The notes under the pieces are model-generated. The model did not search any database and was not told where the DNA came from. It saw only the letters and a program-made list of their open reading frames with translations. Made by a program: the position numbers and the translations under genes. A DNA stretch of 6,352 nucleotides from Gammaproteobacteria bacterium. Lineage in GTDB: Bacteria > Pseudomonadota > Gammaproteobacteria > Pseudomonadales > Azotimanducaceae. Shown here one piece after another: positions 1-6,257 of the stretch. How positions within the stretch are numbered: position 1 is the first letter of the stretch; each line of letters starts with the position of its first letter. The stretch is from NCBI GenBank assembly GCA_002725095.1, contig PBQQ01000010.1, positions 1-6,352 on the forward strand, read 5' to 3'.

Positions 1-794
1 AAATCAACAAATGACTTTAAACCAAAGAAATATTTAGAAGCTTTCGTGTTTTGCAGCATATAACGCCCATTTTTATCATCTGCATTGGAAAGCGCAAAAG
101 CAGTAGTCCCAAGTTTATCAAAGAATATTTTTTTAGTATCTCGATACGATTTAAAATCATTATGATAATCCAAGTGATCGTGTGTAAGATTGGTAAATAA
201 ACCTCCAGAAAAGTAAAGGTCGACTATTCGATCTTGGTCTATACCATGTGATGATACTTCCATAAAACAATGTGTAACGCCAGCATCTACCATATCTCTT
301 AAATTCTTGTTTATTGTCAGGGAATCAGGTGTTGTGTGTGTGCTAGGAAAAATTTTTTTAATAATTCTAATCTCGACAGTAGATAATAAACCGGTTGCAA
401 AACCCATCTTATCAAAAAGCTGATATGCCATGGTTGCAACTGAAGTTTTTCCATTTGTTCCTGTTATACCAATTAGTTTCAAAGCTTTGCTTGGTGTGTT
501 GTACCATTGTGAAGCTACTGTTGCCAAGGCTTGGCGTGTGTTTTCACATGACATATAAACAACCTTATCAATCAAAATGTCTGGAATATGTTCACACAAA
601 ACAGCTACTGCCCCGTTATCAACGGCATTGTTAATGTACGTATGTCCATCTTGGTGTATGCCTTTGACTGCTACAAAAAGAGATTGTTGGGTAACGGATC
701 TAGAATCAAAAGCAATACCGCTAATTTGAATAGCAGTACTTCCCGAGACGGTTTGCAAGGAGACACCAAACAATATGTCTTTTAGCTGTTTCAT
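1..794 (-). CDS. murE: MurE: UDP-N-acetylmuramoyl-tripeptide synthetase, 3' end cut off by the window edge
   Basis: Cytoplasmic Mur ligase that adds the third amino acid (meso-diaminopimelate in most Gram-negatives) to UDP-MurNAc-L-Ala-D-Glu, using ATP, in peptidoglycan precursor synthesis. Reading the minus strand from ATG at 794-792 gives 264 codons without a stop before the edge, a little over half the usual ~480-500 residues. The N-terminal substrate domain has FDSR (29-32) and DGHTYINNAV (49-58). The ATP loop is GITGTNGKT (109-117). STHTTPD (151-157), MEVSSHG (178-184) and TNLTHDHLDYH (201-211) are MurE signatures. By alignment with E. coli from memory, Lys221 is the carbamylated lysine. 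The central domain ends around NADDKNGRYMLQNTK, a phrasing I associate with Bacteroidota MurE. The start overlaps the preceding gene's stop as ATGA, and the bases upstream are A/T-rich with no Shine-Dalgarno, as is common in Bacteroidota. The C-terminal domain with the DAP-recognition motif lies outside the window, so the third amino acid cannot be read. Confidence 0.95.
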   Translation of the reverse strand, partial: MKQLKDILFGVSLQTVSGSTAIQISGIAFDSRSVTQQSLFVAVKGIHQDGHTYINNAVDNGAVAVLCEHIPDILIDKVVYMSCENTRQALATVASQWYNTPSKALKLIGITGTNGKTSVATMAYQLFDKMGFATGLLSTVEIRIIKKIFPSTHTTPDSLTINKNLRDMVDAGVTHCFMEVSSHGIDQDRIVDLYFSGGLFTNLTHDHLDYHNDFKSYRDTKKIFFDKLGTTAFALSNADDKNGRYMLQNTKASKYFFGLKSFVD

Positions 795-1093
795 GATAAA
801 GTTAGTATTACTTTTTTTGTTTTGCTAAGAGTTTCTCCTGGTCGTTGCGATTGCCGCTTTACCTTACCCTTCCCTAAAAGCATTACCTCAATGCCTAAGC
901 TTTCAAGAACGGTCAATGCATCCATAGCTGGCCATCCACGCAGATCAGGCATTTTTTCAAGATCATATGCACTAATAATATCTGGTTTAGGTGCTGTTAA
1001 TTCAGCAACTTTATTAAAGTCTAGTGTCGTGTGATGTGGTATATCGTGAATAACGGCTTCGGCAATTAGCTTAACTACTGGTGCAGCAACTAC
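791..1093 (-). CDS. ftsI: PASTA-domain penicillin-binding protein (FtsI-type transpeptidase), C-terminal fragment only
   Basis: The last 100 codons of a division-type peptidoglycan transpeptidase, ending in TGA at 793-791. The fragment begins VVAAPVVKLIAEAV, which matches the 'VAAPVFxxIA' helix closing the transpeptidase domain of class B PBPs. A linker follows, then a PASTA domain from about residue 47 to the end (MPDLRGWPAMDAL, GKGKVKRQS, PGETLSK, VILTLS). A C-terminal PASTA domain and a 4-nt ATGA overlap with murE are typical of Bacteroidota ftsI; gammaproteobacterial FtsI normally has no PASTA domain. The catalytic SxxK, SxN and KTG motifs, the transmembrane segment and the start are all absent. 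The reading frame continues upstream into bases that clearly encode carA on the other strand, so the gene is broken at the junction (true end of homology somewhere in 1081-1111). The ftsI name rests on the gene order and on similarity judged by eye. Confidence 0.85.
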   Translation of the reverse strand, partial: VVAAPVVKLIAEAVIHDIPHHTTLDFNKVAELTAPKPDIISAYDLEKMPDLRGWPAMDALTVLESLGIEVMLLGKGKVKRQSQRPGETLSKTKKVILTLS

Positions 1094-1111
1094 CGATTTT
1101 TGGTATCTGCC
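1081..1111. other. Chimeric junction between Bacteroidota-like and gammaproteobacterial DNA
   Basis: Within these ~30 bases the sequence changes from an A+T-rich minus-strand penicillin-binding protein gene to a G+C-richer plus-strand carA. Recognisable PBP protein (VVAAP) reaches up to about 1093 on the minus strand. Recognisable CarA protein (LPIFGICLGHQ) begins about 1090 on the plus strand. Both genes point away from the junction and both lack their 5' portions. The exact crossover base cannot be fixed by eye because the last codons of both sides are plausible over the same bases, which would fit a short microhomology. I see no transposon ends, target-site duplication, att site or tRNA here. 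An assembly or amplification chimera is the simplest reading. Confidence 0.8.
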
Positions 1112-1467
1112 TAGGCCATCAACTGTTGGCGCTCGCCAGCGGTGCCAAGACGATGAAAATGTCGCATGGCCATCATGGCGCTAATCACCCGGTACAGGAC
1201 CTCGCGACCGGCGCGGTGATGATTACCAGCCAGAACCATGGCTTTGCTGTCGACGCTGGCAGCTTGCCAGATAATCTCGCCTGCACGCACACCTCGTTAT
1301 TTGACGGCACAGTGCAAGGCGTGTCGCGCACCGATGTGCCAGCGTTTGGCTTTCAAGGTCATCCAGAAGCGAGCCCTGGTCCGCAGGATTGCGAACACTT
1401 GTTTGACCAATTTACCCAGATGATGGCGGAGCGGGCTTTGAATATGGCAGGAGCCAAAGATGCCTAA
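1090..1467 (+). CDS. carA: CarA: carbamoyl-phosphate synthase small (glutaminase) subunit, C-terminal fragment
   Basis: The small subunit hydrolyses glutamine and channels ammonia to CarB for carbamoyl-phosphate synthesis (arginine and pyrimidine pathways). Only about the last 125 of the usual ~380 residues are present. The N-terminal domain and the first half of the class I glutamine amidotransferase domain are missing. What remains holds the whole catalytic triad: the nucleophile Cys in GICLGHQ (codon 1108-1110), and His and Glu in GHPEASPG (codons 1360-1362 and 1366-1368). SQNHGFAV and TSLFDGTVQG are further CarA signatures. The frame is open up to a GTG at 1081, but this is not a credible start: it has no Shine-Dalgarno and CarA homology simply stops at the junction. 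The TAA stop (1465-1467) overlaps the carB start by 8 nt. The broken 5' end most likely reflects the chimeric join rather than a natural pseudogene. Confidence 0.93.
   Translation, partial: LPIFGICLGHQLLALASGAKTMKMSHGHHGANHPVQDLATGAVMITSQNHGFAVDAGSLPDNLACTHTSLFDGTVQGVSRTDVPAFGFQGHPEASPGPQDCEHLFDQFTQMMAERALNMAGAKDA
1449..1453 (+). promoter_or_regulatory. Ribosome binding site of carB
   Basis: AGGAG lies inside the last codons of carA, six bases before the carB ATG at 1460. It supports that start and the translational coupling of carA and carB. Confidence 0.8.
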
Positions 1468-4400
1468 ACGTTCGGACATTCAAAGCGTATTGATTGTTGG
1501 CGCTGGCCCTATTGTCATCGGTCAGGCCTGCGAATTTGATTACTCTGGTGCCCAAGCCTGTAAGGCCCTGAAAGATGAGGGCTTAAGGGTAATTCTGGTC
1601 AACTCGAATCCAGCGACAATTATGACCGACCCCGCCATGGCGGATTCGACCTACGTCGAACCTGTGGAATGGACGACGGTGGCTAAGATTATTGAAGTAG
1701 AGCGCCCCGACGCCTTGCTGCCGACCATGGGTGGGCAGACCGCATTGAATTGTGCGCTGGATTTGGTGCGCGAAGGGGTTTTAGAAAAATACGGGGTTAA
1801 GTTGATTGGCGCCAGTCAGGACGCCATCGACAAAGCCGAAGATCGCGAACGTTTTGATCGCGCGATGAAGTCGATCGGTCTGAACACGCCAAGATCGGCG
1901 ATTGCGCACAGTCTTGAAGAAGCCCTGCAAGTGCAAAGTCAATTGGGTTTCCCCTGTGTGATACGTCCGTCCTTCACCATGGGCGGCAGCGGTGGTGGCA
2001 TAGCCTATAACCGTGAGGAGTTTGTTGAGATCTGCACTCGTGGGTTGGATCTGTCGCCGACCTCTGAACTGCTGATCGATGAGTCTTTGCTGGGCTGGAA
2101 AGAATTTGAAATGGAGGTGGTGCGGGACCGCAACGACAACTGCATCATCATCTGTTCCATCGAAAACCTGGATCCCATGGGTGTGCATACGGGCGACAGC
2201 ATTACGATTGCACCTGCGCAAACCCTCACTGACAAAGAGTATCAACTGTTGCGTAATGCCTCGCTGGCGGTTTTGCGTGAGATCGGGGTTGAAACAGGCG
2301 GATCGAATGTTCAATTTGCTATTAATCCCGATGATGGTCGCATTGTTGTTATTGAGATGAATCCGCGGGTGTCGAGGTCGTCAGCATTAGCCTCTAAAGC
2401 GACCGGGTTTCCTATTGCTAAGGTGGCGGCAAAGTTGGCGATCGGTTTCACCCTCGATGAGTTGGCGAATGACATTACAGGGGGCGTGACGCCGGCCTCG
2501 TTTGAGCCCACGATCGACTATGTGGTGACGAAAGTGCCGCGCTTTACCTTCGAAAAATTTCCTCAGGCCGACAGCCGGTTGACCACGCAAATGAAGTCTG
2601 TCGGCGAGGTCATGGCGATTGGCGCGACGTTCCAAGAGTCTCTGCAAAAAGCGTTGCGCGGTTTAGAAGTTGGGTTTGTTGGCTTGGACAGCGTAGTCGA
2701 CAAGCAAGACTCGGAATGGCGCAGCGTACTAAAGCGCGAGCTTAAAAATCCCAGCGCCCATCGTCTATGGTACGTGGCGGACGCGCTGCGAATAGGCATG
2801 AGCCAAGAGGATCTGTTCGACTACACGAAGATCGACCCGTGGTTTCTTGCTGAAATCGCAGATCTCGTTGCTGCTGAACAAGCGCTGGAGGGTATGACGG
2901 CCACCGACTTGGATGCCATGCATTGGCGGCGACTGAAGCAGCAAGGGTTTTCAGATGTGCGGTTGGGGCAGTTATTGGGCGTCCACCAAGATACAGTTCG
3001 GGAGGCGCGCCAATCTCATGGCGTAACACCGGTGTATCGACGCGTCGATACCTGTGCGGCTGAGTTCCCGGTCAGCAGTGCCTATATGTATTCCACTTAC
3101 GAAGAAGGGTGCGAAGCGAACCCCTCGTCGAGAGACAAAATCATTGTGCTGGGCGGTGGCCCGAACCGAATCGGTCAAGGTATAGAGTTCGACTACTGTT
3201 GCGTGCATGCGGCTCTGGCAATGCGCGAAGACGGTTACGAAACCATCATGGTGAATTGTAATCCGGAAACCGTTTCTACCGACTACGACACATCAGACAG
3301 ACTCTATTTTGAGCCGGTAACCTTAGAAGATGTGTTGGCGATTGTTGATGTAGAGCAACCGAAGGGCGTAATCGTGCAGTTTGGTGGCCAGACGCCGCTT
3401 AAGCTCGCGCGAGATCTGCAGGCGCGCGGCGTGCCCATTATCGGCACTAGCCCTGACGCAATTGACCGCGCTGAAGACCGCGAGCGCTTTCAGCAGTTGG
3501 TTGAAAAATTGTCCCTGCGTCAGCCGTCTAATCGATTGGCTTCTAGCTTAGAGCAAGGATTAGCCGGTGCGGCAGAAATTGGTTATCCAATTATCGTTAG
3601 ACCGTCATACGTGCTCGGTGGGCGGGCGATGGAAATCGTTTATAACGACGATGAACTCAGTCAATACATGCAGTCTGCAGTAGATGTGTCGAATGATGCA
3701 CCGGTGTTGCTTGACCGTTATTTGAATCAGGCCGTAGAGGTGGACGTAGATGCCGTTTGCGATGGCAAGCAGGTCGTTATTGGCGCAATCATGCAACATA
3801 TTGAGCAGGCAGGCGTGCATTCCGGCGATTCGGCGTGCTCGTTGCCGCCCTACAACCTGCCAATGCCTATTCAGGATGTCATACGGCAGCAGGTAAAAGA
3901 CATTGCGGTGGAGCTGCAGGTGGTGGGCCTGATGAATGTGCAGATGGCGGTACAGGGTGATGACGTTTTCGTTTTGGAAGTCAATCCTCGCGCGTCGCGT
4001 ACGGTACCGTTTGTGTCTAAGTGCATTGGCGAATCGCTGGCTAAAGTTGCAGCGCGCTGCATGGCTGGTAGGAGTTTGGTCGATCTACAGTTCACACAGG
4101 AAATTGTCCCCAAGACCTTTCACGTTAAAGAGTCGGTCTTTCCGTTCAACAAATTTCCAGGCGTAGACCCGATCTTGGGGCCAGAAATGAAATCGACAGG
4201 CGAAGTTATGGGCGTTGGCGACTCTTTTGGCGAAGCCTTTGCCAAGGCTTCTTTAGGTGCTGGTGATGTTTTGCCTAATGGTGGAAGAGCATTTCTTAGT
4301 GTCAAAGATTCAGACAAAGATCAATTGCTCGACGTTGCCAAAGAATTGGTTGCGCTGGGATTTTCTCTCGTTGGGACATCGGGAACGCAGCGATGTTTAG

Positions 4401-4684
4401 TCGCTGCAGGCATTGAGTGCCAAAAAATTCAAAAGGTTAATGAGGGTCGCCCCGACGTATCTGATATGTTGAAAAATGAACAAATAGACCTGATTATTAA
4501 TACCACCGAGGGGCGGCAGTCCATTGCGGACTCGGCGGTTATTCGTCGCCTCGCGTTGCAGAACAAGGTGTGTTACACCACGACCTTGACTGGTGGAGAG
4601 GCCTTTTGTATCGCCATCCGCCAGGGTCAGGGAGAGCAAGTTCGCAGCTTGCAGGATCTACACAGGCGACTTATGCAGGGTTAG
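1460..4684 (+). CDS. carB: CarB: carbamoyl-phosphate synthase large subunit
   Basis: Complete 1074-residue large subunit (E. coli 1073). It makes carbamoyl phosphate from bicarbonate, CarA-derived ammonia and two ATP. Numbering follows E. coli closely. The carboxyphosphate half (about 1-400) has R129, R169, E215, Q285, E299 and N301 in the ATP-grasp site, with H243 in GVHTGDS. The oligomerisation domain is about 400-550. The carbamoyl-phosphate half (about 555-935) has GGGPNRIGQG (565-574), R714, Q828, E840 and N842. The MGS-like allosteric domain (about 936-1074) keeps the residues I recall as nucleotide contacts in E. coli: S947, K953, T973, T976, K992, N1014 and T1016. The ornithine contacts E782 and D790 are also kept, so UMP inhibition and ornithine/IMP activation are plausible. 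One position differs: the Asp next to the ornithine-contacting Thr in E. coli (Asp1041) is Thr1040 here. The start is MPKRSDI, as in E. coli MPKRTDI. It overlaps carA by 8 nt, with greA 4 nt downstream. Confidence 0.98.
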   Translation: MPKRSDIQSVLIVGAGPIVIGQACEFDYSGAQACKALKDEGLRVILVNSNPATIMTDPAMADSTYVEPVEWTTVAKIIEVERPDALLPTMGGQTALNCALDLVREGVLEKYGVKLIGASQDAIDKAEDRERFDRAMKSIGLNTPRSAIAHSLEEALQVQSQLGFPCVIRPSFTMGGSGGGIAYNREEFVEICTRGLDLSPTSELLIDESLLGWKEFEMEVVRDRNDNCIIICSIENLDPMGVHTGDSITIAPAQTLTDKEYQLLRNASLAVLREIGVETGGSNVQFAINPDDGRIVVIEMNPRVSRSSALASKATGFPIAKVAAKLAIGFTLDELANDITGGVTPASFEPTIDYVVTKVPRFTFEKFPQADSRLTTQMKSVGEVMAIGATFQESLQKALRGLEVGFVGLDSVVDKQDSEWRSVLKRELKNPSAHRLWYVADALRIGMSQEDLFDYTKIDPWFLAEIADLVAAEQALEGMTATDLDAMHWRRLKQQGFSDVRLGQLLGVHQDTVREARQSHGVTPVYRRVDTCAAEFPVSSAYMYSTYEEGCEANPSSRDKIIVLGGGPNRIGQGIEFDYCCVHAALAMREDGYETIMVNCNPETVSTDYDTSDRLYFEPVTLEDVLAIVDVEQPKGVIVQFGGQTPLKLARDLQARGVPIIGTSPDAIDRAEDRERFQQLVEKLSLRQPSNRLASSLEQGLAGAAEIGYPIIVRPSYVLGGRAMEIVYNDDELSQYMQSAVDVSNDAPVLLDRYLNQAVEVDVDAVCDGKQVVIGAIMQHIEQAGVHSGDSACSLPPYNLPMPIQDVIRQQVKDIAVELQVVGLMNVQMAVQGDDVFVLEVNPRASRTVPFVSKCIGESLAKVAARCMAGRSLVDLQFTQEIVPKTFHVKESVFPFNKFPGVDPILGPEMKSTGEVMGVGDSFGEAFAKASLGAGDVLPNGGRAFLSVKDSDKDQLLDVAKELVALGFSLVGTSGTQRCLVAAGIECQKIQKVNEGRPDVSDMLKNEQIDLIINTTEGRQSIADSAVIRRLALQNKVCYTTTLTGGEAFCIAIRQGQGEQVRSLQDLHRRLMQG
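4677..4680 (+). promoter_or_regulatory. Ribosome binding site of greA
   Basis: AGGG at the very end of carB, eight bases before ATG 4689. It supports 4689 as the greA start over the longer in-frame reading from 4593, whose extra 32 codons merely run through carB. Confidence 0.6.
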
Positions 4685-4688
4685 TGTT

Positions 4689-5162
4689 ATGTCCACGCCA
4701 ATGACAGTGCGCGGAGCGGAAGCATTGCGGGAGGAATTGGCTCACCGTAAGGGTTCGTTGCGCCAAGAGATAACTCAAGCAATTGCTGAAGCACGCGCCC
4801 ACGGCGATCTGAAGGAAAACGCTGAGTATCATGCCGCTCGCGAACAACAGGGCTTTAATGAAGGGCGTATCCAAGAGATTGAGAGTCGCCTTGCCGATGC
4901 TCAGGTCATCGACATCGCAAAGATTCCAGAGAACGATAAAGTGATCTTCGGCGTGACAGTGATGCTGTACGACGCTGAATCGGACGAAAGCATCAGTTAT
5001 CAAATCGTTGGCGAAGACGAAGCCGATCTCAAACAGGGTAAAATTTCAGTGATGTCGCCGATTGCTCGTGCGCTCATTGGGAAAAACGTCGACGATGTCG
5101 TTGTTGTTGTTACGCCAAGTGGTGAAAAAGAATACGAAATAAGCAACGTCGAACACAAATAA
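4689..5162 (+). CDS. greA: GreA: transcript cleavage factor
   Basis: GreA enters the RNA polymerase secondary channel and stimulates cleavage of backtracked transcripts. The start at ATG 4689 gives 157 residues (E. coli 158) beginning MSTPMTVRGAEALREEL, colinear with E. coli MQAIPMTLRGAEKLREEL. The N-terminal coiled coil spans about residues 1-76 and carries at its tip HGDLKENAEYHAAREQQGF, with Asp40 and Glu43 matching the E. coli catalytic pair D41/E44. The FKBP-like C-terminal domain (about 80-157) includes VIFGVTV, QIVGEDEADLKQGKISV, SPIARALIGK and the acidic end of the family. The DLKENAEYHAAR tip favours GreA over GreB. It sits 4 nt after carB, so it is very probably cotranscribed with carAB, as in Pseudomonas-like genomes. 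Only 17 nt separate it from the convergent yhbY, and I see no clear hairpin plus T-run terminator between them. Confidence 0.97.
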   Translation: MSTPMTVRGAEALREELAHRKGSLRQEITQAIAEARAHGDLKENAEYHAAREQQGFNEGRIQEIESRLADAQVIDIAKIPENDKVIFGVTVMLYDAESDESISYQIVGEDEADLKQGKISVMSPIARALIGKNVDDVVVVVTPSGEKEYEISNVEHK

Positions 5163-5179
5163 CCTGTGGTCTGGGTGCG

Positions 5180-5515
5180 TTAGCCCAAAAAGCGTGAAAC
5201 GTTCGACAACTTGGGGTTGGCGCGTTGGTTTTTCCGGTACAAAACGGCAACCTTTCCGATATTCTGAATAACCGTCGCTTGAGTCCGCTCGGCCAGTAAC
5301 TGAGTGACGGCTAGGCGATCGGGCTTCGTCAACGCATCGACCTTTACTTTGATTAACTCGTGATCGTTCAGCGCTCGCTCGGTTTCCGCAACAATGCCGT
5401 CGCTCAAGCCGCGGTCGCTGACAGATACCACGGGGTCCAAATGGTGTGCGACACCACGAAATGCCTTTTTCATTTGCCCATTCAACGGGTCTTTGGTCGA
5501 TGATGTAGAATTCAT
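5180..5515 (-). CDS. yhbY: YhbY family RNA-binding protein (CRM domain, ribosome assembly)
   Basis: Small CRM-domain protein; E. coli YhbY associates with pre-50S particles and helps ribosome assembly. The reading from ATG 5515-5513 gives 111 residues. The core aligns with E. coli YhbY: FRGVAHHLDPVVSVSDRGL against LKGLAHPLKPVVLLGSNGL, then AETERALNDHELIKVKV and VIQNIGKVAVLYRK. HELIKVK and the QxIGK-ALYR stretch are the family signatures. The C-terminal NPKLSNVSR tail resembles the Pseudomonas-type extension. The start is uncertain. The ATG used here makes the N-terminus about eight residues longer than E. coli (MNSTSSTKD...), whereas ATG 5473-5471 would make it about six shorter, and neither has a convincing Shine-Dalgarno. 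The gene lies between greA (convergent, 17 nt) and rlmE (divergent, 73 nt), a conserved gammaproteobacterial arrangement. Confidence 0.92.
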   Translation of the reverse strand: MNSTSSTKDPLNGQMKKAFRGVAHHLDPVVSVSDRGLSDGIVAETERALNDHELIKVKVDALTKPDRLAVTQLLAERTQATVIQNIGKVAVLYRKNQRANPKLSNVSRFLG

Positions 5516-5588
5516 CGCCGCAGTGTAGCGGGTTTGTCGATGACCATACAGTGATCAAGGCGACAAGAGCGGGATAACAGGTGAGGCT
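5516..5588. promoter_or_regulatory. Divergent intergenic region between yhbY and rlmE, expected to hold both promoters
   Basis: The 73 bases between the two divergently read starts must contain, or overlap, the promoters of both genes. TACACT on the minus strand shortly before the yhbY start and TACAGT (5548-5553) on the plus strand resemble -10 hexamers. Neither has a good -35 at 16-18 bases, so I do not assign promoters. No operator-like inverted repeat stands out beyond a TGATCA palindrome. Confidence 0.35.
5579..5586 (+). promoter_or_regulatory. Ribosome binding site of rlmE
   Basis: AGGTGAGG immediately before ATG 5589. The AGGTGA part is four bases from the start and the GAGG part two bases, so spacing is tight but the purine-rich match supports this start. 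Confidence 0.6.
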
Positions 5589-6257
5589 ATGCCGAAACGC
5601 AGCAAATCCAGTGAGCGCTGGTTACAGCGTCAGCGTAAAGATTACTTTGTACGAAAGGCTCAAGACGGTGGTCAGGTGTCTCGTGCGCATTACAAATTGG
5701 AGCAAATCGACCAACGTTTTCACCTACTCACTGCGCGTAAGCGGGTGTTGGAATTGGGTGCGGCGCCGGGCGGTTGGACCCAGTATTTGGAGTCTAAGCT
5801 CACGCGCGGATTTCTGATTGCTGTGGATCCCTTGCCGATAACCCGTGGTGGTCGGTGTCGAGTAATAGAGGGGTATGCCGGAGAGGACGAGGTTAACGCG
5901 CAAATAACTTCGTTGCTGGCTGATCAGCAATTGGACCTTGTTTTATCCGATATGGCCCCCAACATTTCTGGTATCCGCGCGGTAGATCAGGCCCGCGCCA
6001 TGGATCTTGCTGATATAGCTCTAGCGGCTTGCGAAGATTGGTTGGCGGTAGGTGGGGATCTGGCGATTAAAGCGTTTCAGGGCGAAGGGCTCGACGCATG
6101 GGTTGCGGCTTTGCGACAGCGCTTCGAGCAGGTGAATATGATGAAGCCTAAGGCATCAAGGCCCGAATCGAGAGAGGTATTCGTAGTGGCAAGAGGCTTT
6201 ATGGCGTCGCATAACGGCCAGCCAGACGGCGACCGTAAGCAGGCGCGTGAAGAGTAA
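5589..6257 (+). CDS. rlmE: RlmE (FtsJ/RrmJ): 23S rRNA Um2552 2'-O-methyltransferase
   Basis: SAM-dependent methyltransferase that modifies U2552 in the A-loop of 23S rRNA during late 50S assembly. The 222-residue protein has the N-terminal RSKSSERWLQRQRKDYFV and SRAHYKLEQID segments, then SAM-binding motif I LELGAAPGGWTQYL (54-67). SDMAPNISG (120-128), KAFQGEG (161-167) and SREVF (194-198) follow. The catalytic tetrad of the family is complete: K36, D121, K161 and E196 (E. coli K38, D124, K164, E199). Motif spacing is normal throughout. After the usual end near VVARGF there is a hydrophilic tail of about 20 residues (ASHNGQPDGDRKQAREE) absent from E. coli RlmE; I assign it no function. It reads divergently from yhbY. 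In related genomes ftsH follows, but no ftsH start appears before the window ends. Confidence 0.97.
   Translation: MPKRSKSSERWLQRQRKDYFVRKAQDGGQVSRAHYKLEQIDQRFHLLTARKRVLELGAAPGGWTQYLESKLTRGFLIAVDPLPITRGGRCRVIEGYAGEDEVNAQITSLLADQQLDLVLSDMAPNISGIRAVDQARAMDLADIALAACEDWLAVGGDLAIKAFQGEGLDAWVAALRQRFEQVNMMKPKASRPESREVFVVARGFMASHNGQPDGDRKQAREE

Noticed and set aside
395..1034. Three plus-strand reading frames (395-634, 588-785, 822-1034) in the left arm
   Set aside because: They lie opposite the continuous minus-strand murE and penicillin-binding protein frames, have no family resemblance and overlap each other. They are shadow frames.
1081..1111. Transposon, integron or phage attachment site at the junction
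   Set aside because: There is no transposase or integrase, no terminal inverted repeat, no direct repeat and no tRNA gene. Both sides are ordinary coding sequence.
1081..1467. A complete short 128-residue glutamine amidotransferase starting at GTG 1081
   Set aside because: It is CarA from just before the catalytic Cys to its end. The fold needs the missing upstream half, and the apparent start is an accident at the junction without a ribosome binding site.
1781..2314. 177-codon minus-strand frame within carB
   Set aside because: It runs antisense to a fully conserved carB with intact motifs and shows no recognisable domain.
4593..4688. N-terminal extension of GreA by 32 residues
   Set aside because: The extra codons overlap the conserved end of carB, while the ATG at 4689 gives the normal length, family-like N-terminus and a ribosome binding site.
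5163..5195. Possible bidirectional terminator between greA and yhbY
   Set aside because: TGGG and CCCA can pair around an eight-base loop, but the stem is only four pairs and no T-run follows in either direction of exit.
5046..5558. 170-codon minus-strand frame across the 3' end of greA and yhbY
   Set aside because: It uses a different frame from the well-supported yhbY and is antisense to greA. It has no recognisable protein features.
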